Shown: positions 9,155-18,506 of the stretch, one piece after another
Numbering within the stretch: position 1 is the stretch's first letter
Layout of the letters: each line of letters begins with the position of its first letter
Assembly (NCBI GenBank): GCA_030653545.1
Contig: JAURZE010000025.1
Coordinates: forward strand, 186,001 to 250,000
Origin: Nitrospira sp.
GTDB taxonomy: Bacteria > Nitrospirota > Nitrospiria > Nitrospirales > Nitrospiraceae
Direction: 5' to 3'
Length of the DNA: 64,000 nucleotides
Made by a program: the position numbers and the translations under genes
The notes under the pieces: model-generated
The model's input: the letters and a program-made list of their open reading frames with translations, nothing else
Database searches by the model: none
Told to the model about the DNA's origin: nothing

Positions 9155-9184
9155 AGTATAGCCGAAGTCTCGTCTCCGGCACAA
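9155..9184 (-). promoter_or_regulatory. Weak candidate promoter of bipA upstream of the terminator
   Basis: Minus-strand TATACT (9160-9155) is a good -10. The -35 position, 18 bases upstream, is TTGTGC (9184-9179), which is poor. If used, the transcript would begin almost at the terminator hairpin. Confidence 0.3.
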
Positions 9185-9221
9185 GACACGATCTCCAGGC
9201 CTGTTAGTTTTTTCTTCGAGG

Positions 9222-10628
9222 CTACTTACTGTGCCAGGACGCGGTTCTCGTCATGGCTCCCCACGTCGCTTTCTTGCCGATCATCCAACGATACAACCCG
9301 ATCAATTTCCAGAGGGAATTCAATTGTCGATAGCCGAAGTTCTCCAAAATCGCTCCTAGGAGGAGCAGGAGGACGTGTTGAGGTTTCGGATAGACGTGGA
9401 AGGACATCTCTTCGAGGAAAAATGCACTGACCGAGAGTAGGATGCCGAGACTGATGGCGGCCACGAGCAACACAAGCCAGACTTTAAAAGAGACGAAGCC
9501 AAAAATGAATCCGACGGTGACGAATACGTAGCCGAAGACTTCGATGGCTGGGCCCAGCCACTCAAACAGGGCCATAAAAGGAAATGCCAGCCAGCCGACA
9601 GCTCCACCCTTGGGATGAAATAAGAGATCGAGATTGTTCGTCAAGCTCTCACACAGGCCGCGCTGCCACCGGATGCGCTGATTCTTGAGTGTCGTGAGGT
9701 CTTCCGGGGCCTCGGTCCAGCAAATCGGGTCGGGAGCGAAGGTGATGCGATAGGGCTTCCCGGCGAGTCGCATGTGCCGGTGGAGCCGCACGACGAGCTC
9801 CATGTCCTCGCCGATCGTATCGTGGCGGTAGCCGCCGATCCCGATTACGGTGTCCTTATGGAAGAGCCCGAAGGCGCCGGAAATGATGAGCATCGCATTG
9901 ATCGGAGACCAGCCGAGCCGGCCGAACAGGAAGGCGCGCAGGTATTCGACGATTTGAAACAGCGCGAGGATATTGGTCGGGAGCCCCACCTTCGTGAGAA
10001 ATCCGTTCTTTACTTCGCAGCCGTTGGCGACGCGGACGGTGCCGCCGCAGGCGATGGTGTGGGGGTCGTCCAGAAAGGGCTGCGCTGCCAGCCGAAGGCT
10101 GTCACGTTGGAGGATGGAATCGGCATCGATACAGCAAAATAACGGGTACAGCGAAATGTTGATTCCGGCGTTGAGCGAGTCCGCTTTGCCGCCGTTGTCT
10201 TTATCGACGACCCGCAGATTGGGCTGTGCTGGGGCGTGGTAGACCGTTCGGATCGGCTTCGTGGCCAGCCGGGCGTCATAAGCTTCGGGAAAGGGAATCA
10301 GGCCGAATTCCTTGATCAGCACGTCCAACGTCGTGTCCTTCGATCCGTCGTTGATGACCACGATTTCAAATTCAGAATAGCTCAACTGGAGAAGGGATCT
10401 GACGGTGGTCGCGATGGTCGCTTCTTCATTGAATGCGGGAACGAGCAGCGTGATCTGCGGTTCGAATCCGGTGTAGCCGTGTGGGAGGCTGTTGAGCGAG
10501 CGCTCTTCCATGTAGCGCCGCAGATGAATGGCGGCGACCACATCCAGCATCAAGTATCCTGCGGTCAGGCCGAGAAGGTAGAGCAAGAACAGCCATTCGG
10601 AAATCGATATGAGCGTGTCTATCCACAT
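9222..10628 (-). CDS. Membrane glycosyltransferase family 2 (PgaC/cellulose-synthase-like)
   Basis: 468 residues. An N-terminal membrane helix (about 8-35) is followed by a GT2 domain with LVPAFNEE, the VINDGSKD motif, NGGKADSLNAG, IDADS, an acidic GED block (TIGEDMELV) and the processive signature QRIRW (Q-x-x-R-W). Three or four C-terminal membrane helices follow. These residues mark processive synthases that polymerise and translocate beta-linked polysaccharide such as PNAG from UDP-GlcNAc. It is divergent from, and 55 bases away from, three genes for a TIM-barrel protein, a TPR/beta-barrel protein and a deacetylase. That arrangement supports a PNAG-like exopolysaccharide. No PgaD-like partner is seen. 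Confidence 0.9.
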   Translation of the reverse strand: MWIDTLISISEWLFLLYLLGLTAGYLMLDVVAAIHLRRYMEERSLNSLPHGYTGFEPQITLLVPAFNEEATIATTVRSLLQLSYSEFEIVVINDGSKDTTLDVLIKEFGLIPFPEAYDARLATKPIRTVYHAPAQPNLRVVDKDNGGKADSLNAGINISLYPLFCCIDADSILQRDSLRLAAQPFLDDPHTIACGGTVRVANGCEVKNGFLTKVGLPTNILALFQIVEYLRAFLFGRLGWSPINAMLIISGAFGLFHKDTVIGIGGYRHDTIGEDMELVVRLHRHMRLAGKPYRITFAPDPICWTEAPEDLTTLKNQRIRWQRGLCESLTNNLDLLFHPKGGAVGWLAFPFMALFEWLGPAIEVFGYVFVTVGFIFGFVSFKVWLVLLVAAISLGILLSVSAFFLEEMSFHVYPKPQHVLLLLLGAILENFGYRQLNSLWKLIGLYRWMIGKKATWGAMTRTASWHSK

Positions 10629-10683
10629 CGGTCAGTGTCGTTCCATCCGTCTTCGGGTCTGCCGATGGAGTGGTTCCTCTATC

Positions 10684-12252
10684 ATGTGGTGGAGCTGGAC
10701 CCTTGCGGCCATGTCGGTCGTGGCCCTGCCCGTAGTCGGATACGCAGAGGACATTTCGGTACCACTCTCCATTCCCATCCCGTCCTCCGTTTCTGAGATC
10801 GAGTTGTCGTATGTCGGTGAACGCACCACTCCCGCCGTGACGCTCAGTGGTCCGCCTGCTGCCGTACCCTCTCTTCCTTATCGACCGTTTGTGCCTATTC
10901 TTGATCTGCGCGGCCTGTTCGGCGAAGCCCGCCTGTTCGGCTCCTGCCAAGGACGGCAGACTCGGGCGCAGGAGGGGATCGATCTGCAGCGGGCTCCCGG
11001 AAAGGGCCTGCGGTGCGGTCAGCGCATCCCTCTGCACCAGGCAGAAATTGCCGTGGATCTCTTGTCTTACGAGACCCTGCGGATTCGTGGGCATGCGACG
11101 GGCCGGGTCGTCGTGGCATTGGAAGATCGGGCTGCCGCGCAACGAGAAGACAATCTCCCGCTTGCGACGGTGACGGGTCCGTTCGATCTCACGCTTCCGC
11201 TCAAGGGGATCGGTCAGAAGCTGGATCTCCGTTCACTGACGGCGCTGGTGGTATCAACGGAGACGGCCGGCGCGCACATTCTGTTTGAACAGATTGAAGC
11301 CGTGCAGCCGTCAGTCGTGCCCCGAGGGCCTGTTGGGATCGGATTCTGGGTGTGGACGTATCGTGAGGCGATCCGTGACCCGAATGTCCTGCTGGCGACC
11401 TGTCGGATGCAGGGCTGCTCCAGAGTGCTGATTCAGATGCCGTCTCAGGCGGATGACGACGGGCTTTGGCGTCACTATGCCAGGCTATTGATGACGATGC
11501 AGGAGGCCGGGGTTGCGGCATTTGCGCTGGACGGATATCCCGAAGCGATTCAGGAGCCCCATAAACTCGCCGATAAGATACAGAGGCTCCTGGCCCTGGT
11601 GAAACCCGGCGGGATATCCGGGGTTCAGCTTGATATCGAACCCTATCTCCTGCCGGGCTTTCTGAAAGATGAGGCCCAACTCCGTCGCTATGTCGAGACG
11701 ATTGAGACGCTGAAGGACGTCATCGGTGGACGCGTTCGTCTCTCGATGGTGATTCCCTTTTGGCTGGCGGCGCCGACCCTGGCCGGTCGTCCGTTGGCCT
11801 ATGCCGTGATGGATCGGGTCGACGAAGTCGCGGTGATGAGTTATCGCACTGACTTGGACGAAGTGCAGGACATTGCCGAAGACATCCTGCGCTACGGCGA
11901 TCTTGTCGGGACACGGGTGTGGCTGGCGGTGGAGACGACTCCGCTCCCGGTTGAGCAGCATGTGGTGCTGCGCCGTGAGATGGACCCTGACCGGGCTGAC
12001 GTGGTGCTGGACTATGATCGGCGCTTACTGCAGTGGATGCCGCAGGCAGGGGGATCGAATCTCTCGACCCGTCGGGAGTGGTTCCGCATTCATCACCGGT
12101 TCACCGTGAGGCCGGAGCGGCTGACCTTTGCCGGCCGTTCACGCGCGGAGGTGTCCGCCTCGGTGAAGCGGATTGTGGAGATGACCTCGCATCCCAGTTT
12201 TTCGGGCGTGATCATTCACGACGTGGATGGGTTTCGAGCGCTGCCGGACTAA
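10684..12252 (+). CDS. Secreted TIM-barrel glycoside-hydrolase-like protein
   Basis: 522 residues from the ATG at 10684, which gives a normal signal peptide (hydrophobic to about residue 18, cleavage after GYA). An upstream start at 10609 would overlap the divergent GT2 gene. After a beta-rich first third, a barrel-like region begins near GIGFWVWTYREA. It contains GVQLDIEPY, similar to the acidic strand-4 motif of GH18-like barrels, and later VAVMSYRTD and WLAVET. I infer a periplasmic hydrolase or polysaccharide-binding protein, comparable to the C-terminal half of PgaB but on its own chain. Its stop lies 44 bases before the TPR gene. Confidence 0.6.
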   Translation: MWWSWTLAAMSVVALPVVGYAEDISVPLSIPIPSSVSEIELSYVGERTTPAVTLSGPPAAVPSLPYRPFVPILDLRGLFGEARLFGSCQGRQTRAQEGIDLQRAPGKGLRCGQRIPLHQAEIAVDLLSYETLRIRGHATGRVVVALEDRAAAQREDNLPLATVTGPFDLTLPLKGIGQKLDLRSLTALVVSTETAGAHILFEQIEAVQPSVVPRGPVGIGFWVWTYREAIRDPNVLLATCRMQGCSRVLIQMPSQADDDGLWRHYARLLMTMQEAGVAAFALDGYPEAIQEPHKLADKIQRLLALVKPGGISGVQLDIEPYLLPGFLKDEAQLRRYVETIETLKDVIGGRVRLSMVIPFWLAAPTLAGRPLAYAVMDRVDEVAVMSYRTDLDEVQDIAEDILRYGDLVGTRVWLAVETTPLPVEQHVVLRREMDPDRADVVLDYDRRLLQWMPQAGGSNLSTRREWFRIHHRFTVRPERLTFAGRSRAEVSASVKRIVEMTSHPSFSGVIIHDVDGFRALPD

Positions 12253-12295
12253 GGCTGTATGGCGAGAGGTTGGGCCGCCAAGGATGAGCGATTCC

Positions 12296-14143
12296 ATGGG
12301 GTGGAGATGTCTGTGCAGATCTGTTGCAGGTGTGGTGCTCGCGACGCTGTTGGCCGTGGGGTGGGTGGGCGTGGACGTTGGTCTGGTGCAGGCGAACAGC
12401 GCCGAGCCCTCGCCACGCCGGCTTCTGGAGCAGGGGAAGGCGCTGGAGCAACAGAAACAGTTCCCGAAGGCCATCGCGGTCTATCGCCGATATTTGGCAG
12501 CCCGCCCGGAGAATGACGAAGTCCGTGCCGCATTAGCGAAGCTGCTCTCCTGGCAAGAGCAATGGGACGAAGCGAGCGCCTTGTATCGGGACGTCTTGTC
12601 CCGCCATCCTCTTGATGACGAAAGCCGCGTGGCTCTGGCGCGGGTGTTGTCGTGGCAACGTCGCTACGACGAGGCCAAGCAGGAGTATGAGCGGGTTCTC
12701 CGCGATCATCCGCAACATTCTGATGCGCTGACCGGGCTCGCCGATGTGCTGGTGTGGAGCGGTCATCCGGACCAGGCGATTCCGTATTATCAACGGGTGG
12801 TGGAGGCTACGGGCGATCCGGCACTCGCGGCACGCCTCCATTCGCTAAAGGCCGAGTCCTCTCAAATAATCGACCCGCCGGCTCAACGCCCGACACTCGT
12901 GCCAACCCCGGTTCGGGAGGCCGAGTCTGTCTCTGCCGATGCGAGGCAGACAGTGGAGCGCGGGCGCCAGTTCGAGGCGGCGCGGCAGTACGGCGAGGCG
13001 GTCGCCCTCTACCGTGAAGGACTGCGCCGGTCTCCTGAAAACGATGAGGTGCGGAGTGCCTTGGCGCGCGTCCTGTCGTGGCAGGGCGCGCACTCCGAGG
13101 CGGCCTCGTTATATCGTGAGGTCTTAGCGCGCCATCCCAAGGACCAGGATATTCGGGTGGCGCTGGCGCAAGTGCTCTCGTGGCAGAAACAATTCCCCGA
13201 AGCGCAGGCCTTGTATGAGCAGGTGGTTCGGGAAGAGCCTCGCCATCTAGAGGCGCGCCGCGGGCTTGCGGAGCTGGCACACTGGCAGGGGAACCGGACA
13301 GAGGCCTTGGCGCGTTATGAGGCGCTGGTGGCCGAGACGCACGATTCGGACATCGAACAGCAGCTGCGCAACGTACGATCCGAACTGCTGGTTTCGCCGC
13401 GGGCGGCCGTGGGGCAAGGGTTGACCGGGCTCCGTCTGCCCTATCGCGACTACGCCAAGATTGGCTACGGCCACTATTCTTATACGCGAAACCAGCCGGA
13501 TGAGCGGGATCTCCTCTTTGAGGTGGCCAAGCCGATCGGCGATCAGACGCTGGTGGTTCGGGCCGAGCCGATCAATCGCTTTGGCTCGCACGACACGCCG
13601 CTGTCGGCCGAATTGTACAGTCCGCTCTGGAAGCGGGCCTGGGGCTACGTTGCGGCACAAGGGACCATCAATCCGCATTTCGCCCCCAACTATTCGTTCG
13701 TCGGCGAGATGGCACAGGGGTTGGGCGGCGTCCATGCCGCGCTGGCTCCGTTCGAAGTGTCATTCGGCTATCGTCGTTTGAATTACAAGAAAGACGACAT
13801 CGATCTCCTCATGCCTGGATTGACCATCTTCCTGCCGTTCGATCTCTGGCTGACCGAGAAGGTGTATCTGATCCCCAATACCGGGGCCTTCACATTGTCC
13901 TCGCAATTGACCTGGCGGCCGACGGAGCGGGTGCAGGTCTTCGCGTCGGGGTCGTTCGGAACGTCGGGCGAACGGATCGTGGCCACGCAAGATTTTACCC
14001 GGGTGCAGAGCCGGACGCTCCAAGGGGGAGTGACGGTCCCCGTGAATGATCGATTTTCGGTTGAGGTGTCGGGCTATTACGAAGACCGCGGATTTCTCTA
14101 TGTCAGACGGGGCGGCAACCTGAGTCTGATCTATCACTGGTAG
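12296..14143 (+). CDS. TPR protein with C-terminal YaiO-type outer-membrane beta-barrel
   Basis: About 615 residues. The start at 12296 gives a typical signal peptide and has AAGGA 11 bases upstream; 12284 is an alternative. At least seven TPR-like repeats follow in two blocks with the recurring signature L-S-W-Q (KLLSWQ, RVLSWQ, QVLSWQ), separated by a proline-rich linker. The last 230 residues are amphipathic strands ending in an aromatic residue (LSLIYHW), as expected for an outer-membrane barrel of the YaiO family. The layout parallels PgaA, which passes de-acetylated PNAG through the outer membrane. It is 3 bases from the deacetylase gene. Confidence 0.8.
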   Translation: MGWRCLCRSVAGVVLATLLAVGWVGVDVGLVQANSAEPSPRRLLEQGKALEQQKQFPKAIAVYRRYLAARPENDEVRAALAKLLSWQEQWDEASALYRDVLSRHPLDDESRVALARVLSWQRRYDEAKQEYERVLRDHPQHSDALTGLADVLVWSGHPDQAIPYYQRVVEATGDPALAARLHSLKAESSQIIDPPAQRPTLVPTPVREAESVSADARQTVERGRQFEAARQYGEAVALYREGLRRSPENDEVRSALARVLSWQGAHSEAASLYREVLARHPKDQDIRVALAQVLSWQKQFPEAQALYEQVVREEPRHLEARRGLAELAHWQGNRTEALARYEALVAETHDSDIEQQLRNVRSELLVSPRAAVGQGLTGLRLPYRDYAKIGYGHYSYTRNQPDERDLLFEVAKPIGDQTLVVRAEPINRFGSHDTPLSAELYSPLWKRAWGYVAAQGTINPHFAPNYSFVGEMAQGLGGVHAALAPFEVSFGYRRLNYKKDDIDLLMPGLTIFLPFDLWLTEKVYLIPNTGAFTLSSQLTWRPTERVQVFASGSFGTSGERIVATQDFTRVQSRTLQGGVTVPVNDRFSVEVSGYYEDRGFLYVRRGGNLSLIYHW

Positions 14144-14146
14144 GGT

Positions 14147-16045
14147 ATGGAACGATCAATCCTCATCCGTCTGACTGCAGTCGCAACCCTTTTTCTGTCG
14201 ATCGTCATCGGCTCGTGGGTCTTGTTCGGCCCGCGATCTATTCAGCACATCGACCTTCCCGATCAGGCCTTCCATCGTTTCCCCGGCGTCTCAGGTCCCG
14301 ATCATGCCACCGTTGTGCCTCCGCGCGTGTCGACGGCGTGGACGACCTATGCAGAAGGGGCGAAGAGCCGCCTGGCGATCTTATTGACCGATCCGGATTC
14401 CTCCTGGCTGGGATTGGCGCATGGGCTCAAATCCATCGGCGTCCCCTTTCGCATCACGCGCGATGTTCGCGAAGCCCTGACGCATCAGGTGGTGTTGGTC
14501 TACCCGATGATCTCGGGGAAGGTGCTCAGTTCCCAAGAGCTACAGGCGCTGGCCGAGTTTCCCCAAGCCGGCGGGACGTTGATCGGGGTACAGGTATTGG
14601 GCGGCGGGTTGAATGAGACCTTCGGTTTTCGCGAGGCAGTGGTCTCGCGGGAGCGCTATGACCTGCACCTGGCGGAGTCCGATCCGTTGCTGGCGGAGTT
14701 GACCGAGCTGCGCGAGCGGCATCTCCGTGTCGGCATTCGAGACAAAGGGATCGAGGTGATGGGAACCTACGGTTATACGGAGAGTGAGGCCCCGCTCGCC
14801 CGATTTGACGACGGCACTGCGGCCGTCACGCAGAAAACCTACGGTAAAGGCCGAGCCTATGCAATCGGGCTTGATCTCGGCTTCCTGCTGCTCAAAGGGT
14901 ACAACAATCGCGGAGAGGAACTTGTTCAGACGTTCGACAATCAGTTTGATCCGACGCTCGATGTCTGGCTGCGGCTGCTGAAGTCGATCTATCGCACCGC
15001 CCAGGCAGGCGCGGTGACGCTGGGAACGGTGCCCTTCGGCAAGTCGCTGTCGGTCATGCTCACACACGATGTGGATTTTACGGAGTCCATTAAAAACGCG
15101 GTGGATTATGCGGAGTATGAAAAAAGCCAGGGGTTGATTGGCACGTACTTTATCCAGGTGAAATACATTCGCGACTACAACGATGATATTTTCTTCAATG
15201 ACGAAGGGATGCGGTATCTCGCGCGTCTTGCAGGTCTCGGCATGGAGCTGGGGAGTCACACGATCGCCCACTCGAGGGTCTTCAACCGGTTTCCGATGGG
15301 GACGGGGCGCGAAGCCTATCCCGCCTATGCGCCGTTCGTGAAGGATCGGACGACGGCCTTGAACGCGAGCATCCTCGGCGAATTGCGGGTCAGCAAGTTC
15401 TTGATCGATCACTTTTCAGGCCAGTCCATCGTGTCATTCAGGCCGGGCGAGTTGTCCAATCCCTTCAGTCTGCCTCAAGCCCTGCTGGCGACCGGATATC
15501 GATATAGCTCAACGGCCACTGCGAACAATTCGCTGACCCATCTGCCGTATCAGCTGAACTACGATCGCTTGACGGACAGCGAAGTCGAACTGTTCGAGTT
15601 CCCCGTCACGATTGAAGACGAGGAGCTGCCGAAGATGGGCGACCGGCTGCCGGAAGCCTTGGAGGTCGCGCGCCAGATCAGCCGGTACGGTGGCTCAATG
15701 GTTGTGCTCATCCATCCCAACATCCTCGATCATAAACTGGCCTTTGAGAAAGGGTTTGTCGAAGGCGTGCGGCCCTACGCCTGGTTCGGCTCGATACGAG
15801 AATTCGGCCGCTGGTGGGCGGTGCGCAATCAAGTGCAGCTTGATGTGACGCAAAACGGGCGAGGCGGGACCGTCACGATCACGGCTCCCGATTCGGTGAC
15901 TGGCTTGACGTTTGAAGCGCCGGGTGGTTGGCGATTGGATGCATCACGATCATCCGTGAAGGGGATTGAACAACGCGGGGCCATCGTCGTTCTTCCCGAG
16001 CTGGAAGGGACTCATACGCTCGTATTTGTTCCCGGATCCCGGTAA
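14147..16045 (+). CDS. NodB-family polysaccharide deacetylase, membrane anchored
   Basis: 632 residues with an N-terminal anchor (about 8-28). The N-terminal half resembles a class-I glutamine-amidotransferase-like or ThuA-like fold. The NodB homology region follows: motif 1 LTHDVDF near 305-311 (catalytic base Asp and metal Asp), motif 2 HTIAHS near 371 (H-x3-H metal ligands), and a later FRPGE and LIHPN. It would remove N-acetyl groups from a polymer in the periplasm, as the N-terminal half of PgaB does. It follows the TPR/barrel gene by 3 bases, so they are one operon. Confidence 0.85.
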   Translation: MERSILIRLTAVATLFLSIVIGSWVLFGPRSIQHIDLPDQAFHRFPGVSGPDHATVVPPRVSTAWTTYAEGAKSRLAILLTDPDSSWLGLAHGLKSIGVPFRITRDVREALTHQVVLVYPMISGKVLSSQELQALAEFPQAGGTLIGVQVLGGGLNETFGFREAVVSRERYDLHLAESDPLLAELTELRERHLRVGIRDKGIEVMGTYGYTESEAPLARFDDGTAAVTQKTYGKGRAYAIGLDLGFLLLKGYNNRGEELVQTFDNQFDPTLDVWLRLLKSIYRTAQAGAVTLGTVPFGKSLSVMLTHDVDFTESIKNAVDYAEYEKSQGLIGTYFIQVKYIRDYNDDIFFNDEGMRYLARLAGLGMELGSHTIAHSRVFNRFPMGTGREAYPAYAPFVKDRTTALNASILGELRVSKFLIDHFSGQSIVSFRPGELSNPFSLPQALLATGYRYSSTATANNSLTHLPYQLNYDRLTDSEVELFEFPVTIEDEELPKMGDRLPEALEVARQISRYGGSMVVLIHPNILDHKLAFEKGFVEGVRPYAWFGSIREFGRWWAVRNQVQLDVTQNGRGGTVTITAPDSVTGLTFEAPGGWRLDASRSSVKGIEQRGAIVVLPELEGTHTLVFVPGSR

Positions 16046-16058
16046 AGCGACCGCGCGA

Positions 16059-17168
16059 TCAGGCGGCAGACAGGCCGGACGTGTGAGCAAGCGAATCCTC
16101 GAACCGCTTGGCAACAAAGGGCGTCAGGATGTGACGCTCCTCGCCAGGGGGCAGGGTTTGTACGAGCAAGGATAACTTATCATCGGTCATTGTGGGGAGG
16201 ACGGACAAGGCTTCAGCGGCCCGGTAGCGTACCCACCAGTGAACGTCATTGAGCAGCCCGATCAAGATAGCGGCATCTTCTTCCACTCCCATTTTCCCCA
16301 GTGCGGTGGCAGCTTGGACGCGGATGAACCAGGTTGGATGGGCCGAGTACTGGCGAACGACCGGAAGATCTCGCGGGTCGCTGCATTGCCCAAAGAGGGA
16401 CAGGCAACTGGCCAGCACATCTTCGTGCAGCGGATGCCGGACCAGCAGAGGCCGAATCAGCGGCAAGGCGCGATGACTTCTGATCGAGGCGAGAAAGCGG
16501 ATTAGCCGGGCGGCAATAAGCGGTTCTGCTTTTACGGCGGCTTCGCCCAGTGCGTGAGCAACGTGCTCATCCCCCGCGCCCTGTAAGATGGCGAGTACTT
16601 TAAGAGGGGACCAATCGGCGCGTTGGGAGATCAATGGGACCAACACAGGAATGGCTTGCGGGGCATCGATGCGCACAAGGGCGCGGGCGGCCTCAAGAGA
16701 GCGAAACGCATTTGCGTCATGCGCGAGTTCGACGAGGCGCAGCCACGCGGAGGAGTCTTTCAAGTGGCCGAGCGTGACGATCGCCAGGAGTTGTTGCCGC
16801 GGCGTCCCTTTGGCCAAATAGTGGTGCACGACGTGATCCATGCCGGTCCGCCGCATCACCGCGCACAACTCGTCCGACGACTCTCCCTTGATGGATTCTT
16901 GAAGGTGATTCCATAGATAGAGAAACAGCACCCGGTCGCGCGGGTGGATCGGCGGGAGGGTGTCAGGGGCTTCGATCAAGCTCTGGGCCAGGATCGGACG
17001 CCAGACAGTTACCATCCGTTGGCGCCGTCGGTCGGTCGAAAGACGCAGCCGACGGATGATGAGTGTCCATCCGAGGAGGAGCAGAATGAGACCATGAATG
17101 GTGAAGGTGGCCAGCCATCCGACGTCGACAATTGACTGGGAGAGAATGTTTCCAACCACGCCTGTCAC
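16059..17168 (-). CDS. Membrane-anchored HEAT-repeat protein
   Basis: 369 residues with one strong N-terminal membrane helix (about 20-38), a basic stop-transfer segment, and then six or more HEAT-like helical pairs (for example EAARALVRIDAPQAIPVLVPL and RVQAATALGKMGVEEDAAILIGLL split across residues 170-330). HEAT repeats are protein-binding scaffolds. Its stop lies 13 bases from the deacetylase stop, in convergent orientation, and it leads into the receiver genes 13 bases away on its own strand. It may link signalling proteins to the exopolysaccharide machine. That is inference. Confidence 0.7.
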   Translation of the reverse strand: MTGVVGNILSQSIVDVGWLATFTIHGLILLLLGWTLIIRRLRLSTDRRRQRMVTVWRPILAQSLIEAPDTLPPIHPRDRVLFLYLWNHLQESIKGESSDELCAVMRRTGMDHVVHHYLAKGTPRQQLLAIVTLGHLKDSSAWLRLVELAHDANAFRSLEAARALVRIDAPQAIPVLVPLISQRADWSPLKVLAILQGAGDEHVAHALGEAAVKAEPLIAARLIRFLASIRSHRALPLIRPLLVRHPLHEDVLASCLSLFGQCSDPRDLPVVRQYSAHPTWFIRVQAATALGKMGVEEDAAILIGLLNDVHWWVRYRAAEALSVLPTMTDDKLSLLVQTLPPGEERHILTPFVAKRFEDSLAHTSGLSAA

Positions 17169-17181
17169 CCGCTGTCCCCGG

Positions 17182-17580
17182 CTAGGCCGCGACTTTGAGA
17201 AAGCGACTCAGCCGTGCGGTCAGCTCCCGCGGGTTGAACGGTTTCACCATGTAGTCGTTCGCGCCTGCGGCCAGGGCCTGCTGGATGTCATGCTCGCTTG
17301 AATCTGCAGTGAGCATGACGATGGGGACCCGCTGCCATGCAGTCTTGTTCCGAATATACGGGAGTAGCTGCAGGCCGCTCACGTGGGGCAACATGATGTC
17401 GAGCAGGATCAAGCTGGGCGGTGCCATGGTGTCGATTAGCTGTTGAGCCTGGTGGCCGTCGGGTGCATGGACGACATGGTACCCGGCGCGTTCCAGGAGG
17501 AATTTCAGCAGGCTCGCCGTGTCTTCTTCATCTTCTGCCATGAACAGGGTCGGCTTCCCTGTCGCCTCTGCCGTGCTCAT
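17182..17580 (-). CDS. Stand-alone response regulator receiver
   Basis: 132 residues, a single REC domain. The acidic pocket (EDEED), phosphoacceptor Asp61 (LILLDIMLP), the switch Thr (VMLTAD) and Lys in VKPF are all intact. There is no output domain, so it works as a phosphorelay intermediate or by protein contact, as CheY and SpoF do. Its start overlaps the stop of the next receiver by 4 bases. Confidence 0.9.
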   Translation of the reverse strand: MSTAEATGKPTLFMAEDEEDTASLLKFLLERAGYHVVHAPDGHQAQQLIDTMAPPSLILLDIMLPHVSGLQLLPYIRNKTAWQRVPIVMLTADSSEHDIQQALAAGANDYMVKPFNPRELTARLSRFLKVAA

Positions 17581-18086
17581 ACGTGATCTCCTTTGTCATG
17601 AATCATCTCTGATCCCCTTGGCCGATTGCCCCGATGAGGGACAATCGGGGTAGCGCCGTGGTCGGGGTTCGTGCTTTTATCGGCACGTTGGTGCGGTTCC
17701 GACAGGAATCGCCGCACGGATGCAAGCAGGCGTTCCGCCGCAAAGGGTTTCTGCAGGTATTCGGTGGCGCCGAGATGGGCCGCGGCGATCATCGTTTCGG
17801 AGCGGGTGTCGGCTGTCAGGAGAAGAACCGGGATCCACTGCCATTCAGGCGTCGTCCGGATAACGCGGAGCAGGTCCAGCCCCGTCATGTCCGGAAGCCC
17901 GATGTCGAGCAGGACCACCTGCGGCGGTATCGCCGATGTTATCATGCGTTGGGCCGCTCGGCCGTTCGGCAGGCATGTGACGGCGTACCCTTCCCGTTCA
18001 AGGACGAATTGCACCAGACATGCGGTGTCTTCGTGATCTTCCACAATGAGTATCGAAGGTCGTTCTGATTGATGGCTTGTGCTCAT
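17577..18086 (-). CDS. Stand-alone response regulator with basic C-terminal tail
   Basis: 169 residues from the ATG at 18086, which has GGAC spaced suitably upstream. An in-frame ATG at 18131 would overlap the HPt stop. A complete receiver (EDHED pocket, Asp61 in VVLLDIGLP, LLLTAD, QKPF) is followed by about 45 residues of charged, probably disordered tail without a recognisable output domain. It overlaps the following receiver gene by 4 bases. Confidence 0.88.
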   Translation of the reverse strand: MSTSHQSERPSILIVEDHEDTACLVQFVLEREGYAVTCLPNGRAAQRMITSAIPPQVVLLDIGLPDMTGLDLLRVIRTTPEWQWIPVLLLTADTRSETMIAAAHLGATEYLQKPFAAERLLASVRRFLSEPHQRADKSTNPDHGATPIVPHRGNRPRGSEMIHDKGDHV

Positions 18087-18123
18087 CGCCTGTCCTTTTC
18101 GTCCTCGTGAGCTTGGTCTCTCC

Positions 18124-18462
18124 TCACTCATCGAACACCACTTGCACTCGATCCAGATAGGTCCCGAGAAGCTCTAATTCTGTCGCGATGGTCGGCGCGG
18201 TGGCTGTCTTCGCGGCTTGTTCGATCGTCGCGGCCATGGCGGTGACGAGATCGAATCCGTAGCTGCCGCCCGCGCCCTTCATGCCATGGGCGACTTTTCG
18301 CACGGTGTCAAAATCTTGCCGGCCGAGGGCCTCGCGCATCGTCACCACCTCTTTCTTCCGGTTCGTCATGAATTTTGGCAGCAGGGGTTCGAAGTCCTGC
18401 TCCACATGGACGATCGGCAGATCGGGGTGCGCAACGGGTTGGTCGGGGGAGGGCTGGTTCAT
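18124..18462 (-). CDS. HPt histidine phosphotransfer protein
   Basis: 112 residues. The phosphorylatable histidine is His59 in VAHGMKGAGGSYGF, the canonical HPt site, set in a four-helix bundle. It has a GAGGAG ribosome site. It lies among three single-domain receivers and downstream of two hybrid kinases whose C-terminal receivers need an HPt partner. It is therefore the likely hub of a multistep relay. Confidence 0.88.
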   Translation of the reverse strand: MNQPSPDQPVAHPDLPIVHVEQDFEPLLPKFMTNRKKEVVTMREALGRQDFDTVRKVAHGMKGAGGSYGFDLVTAMAATIEQAAKTATAPTIATELELLGTYLDRVQVVFDE

Positions 18463-18506
18463 GTGTCAGGCTCCTCATGCATCGACAATGGAGTGAGGGT
18501 GATGTG

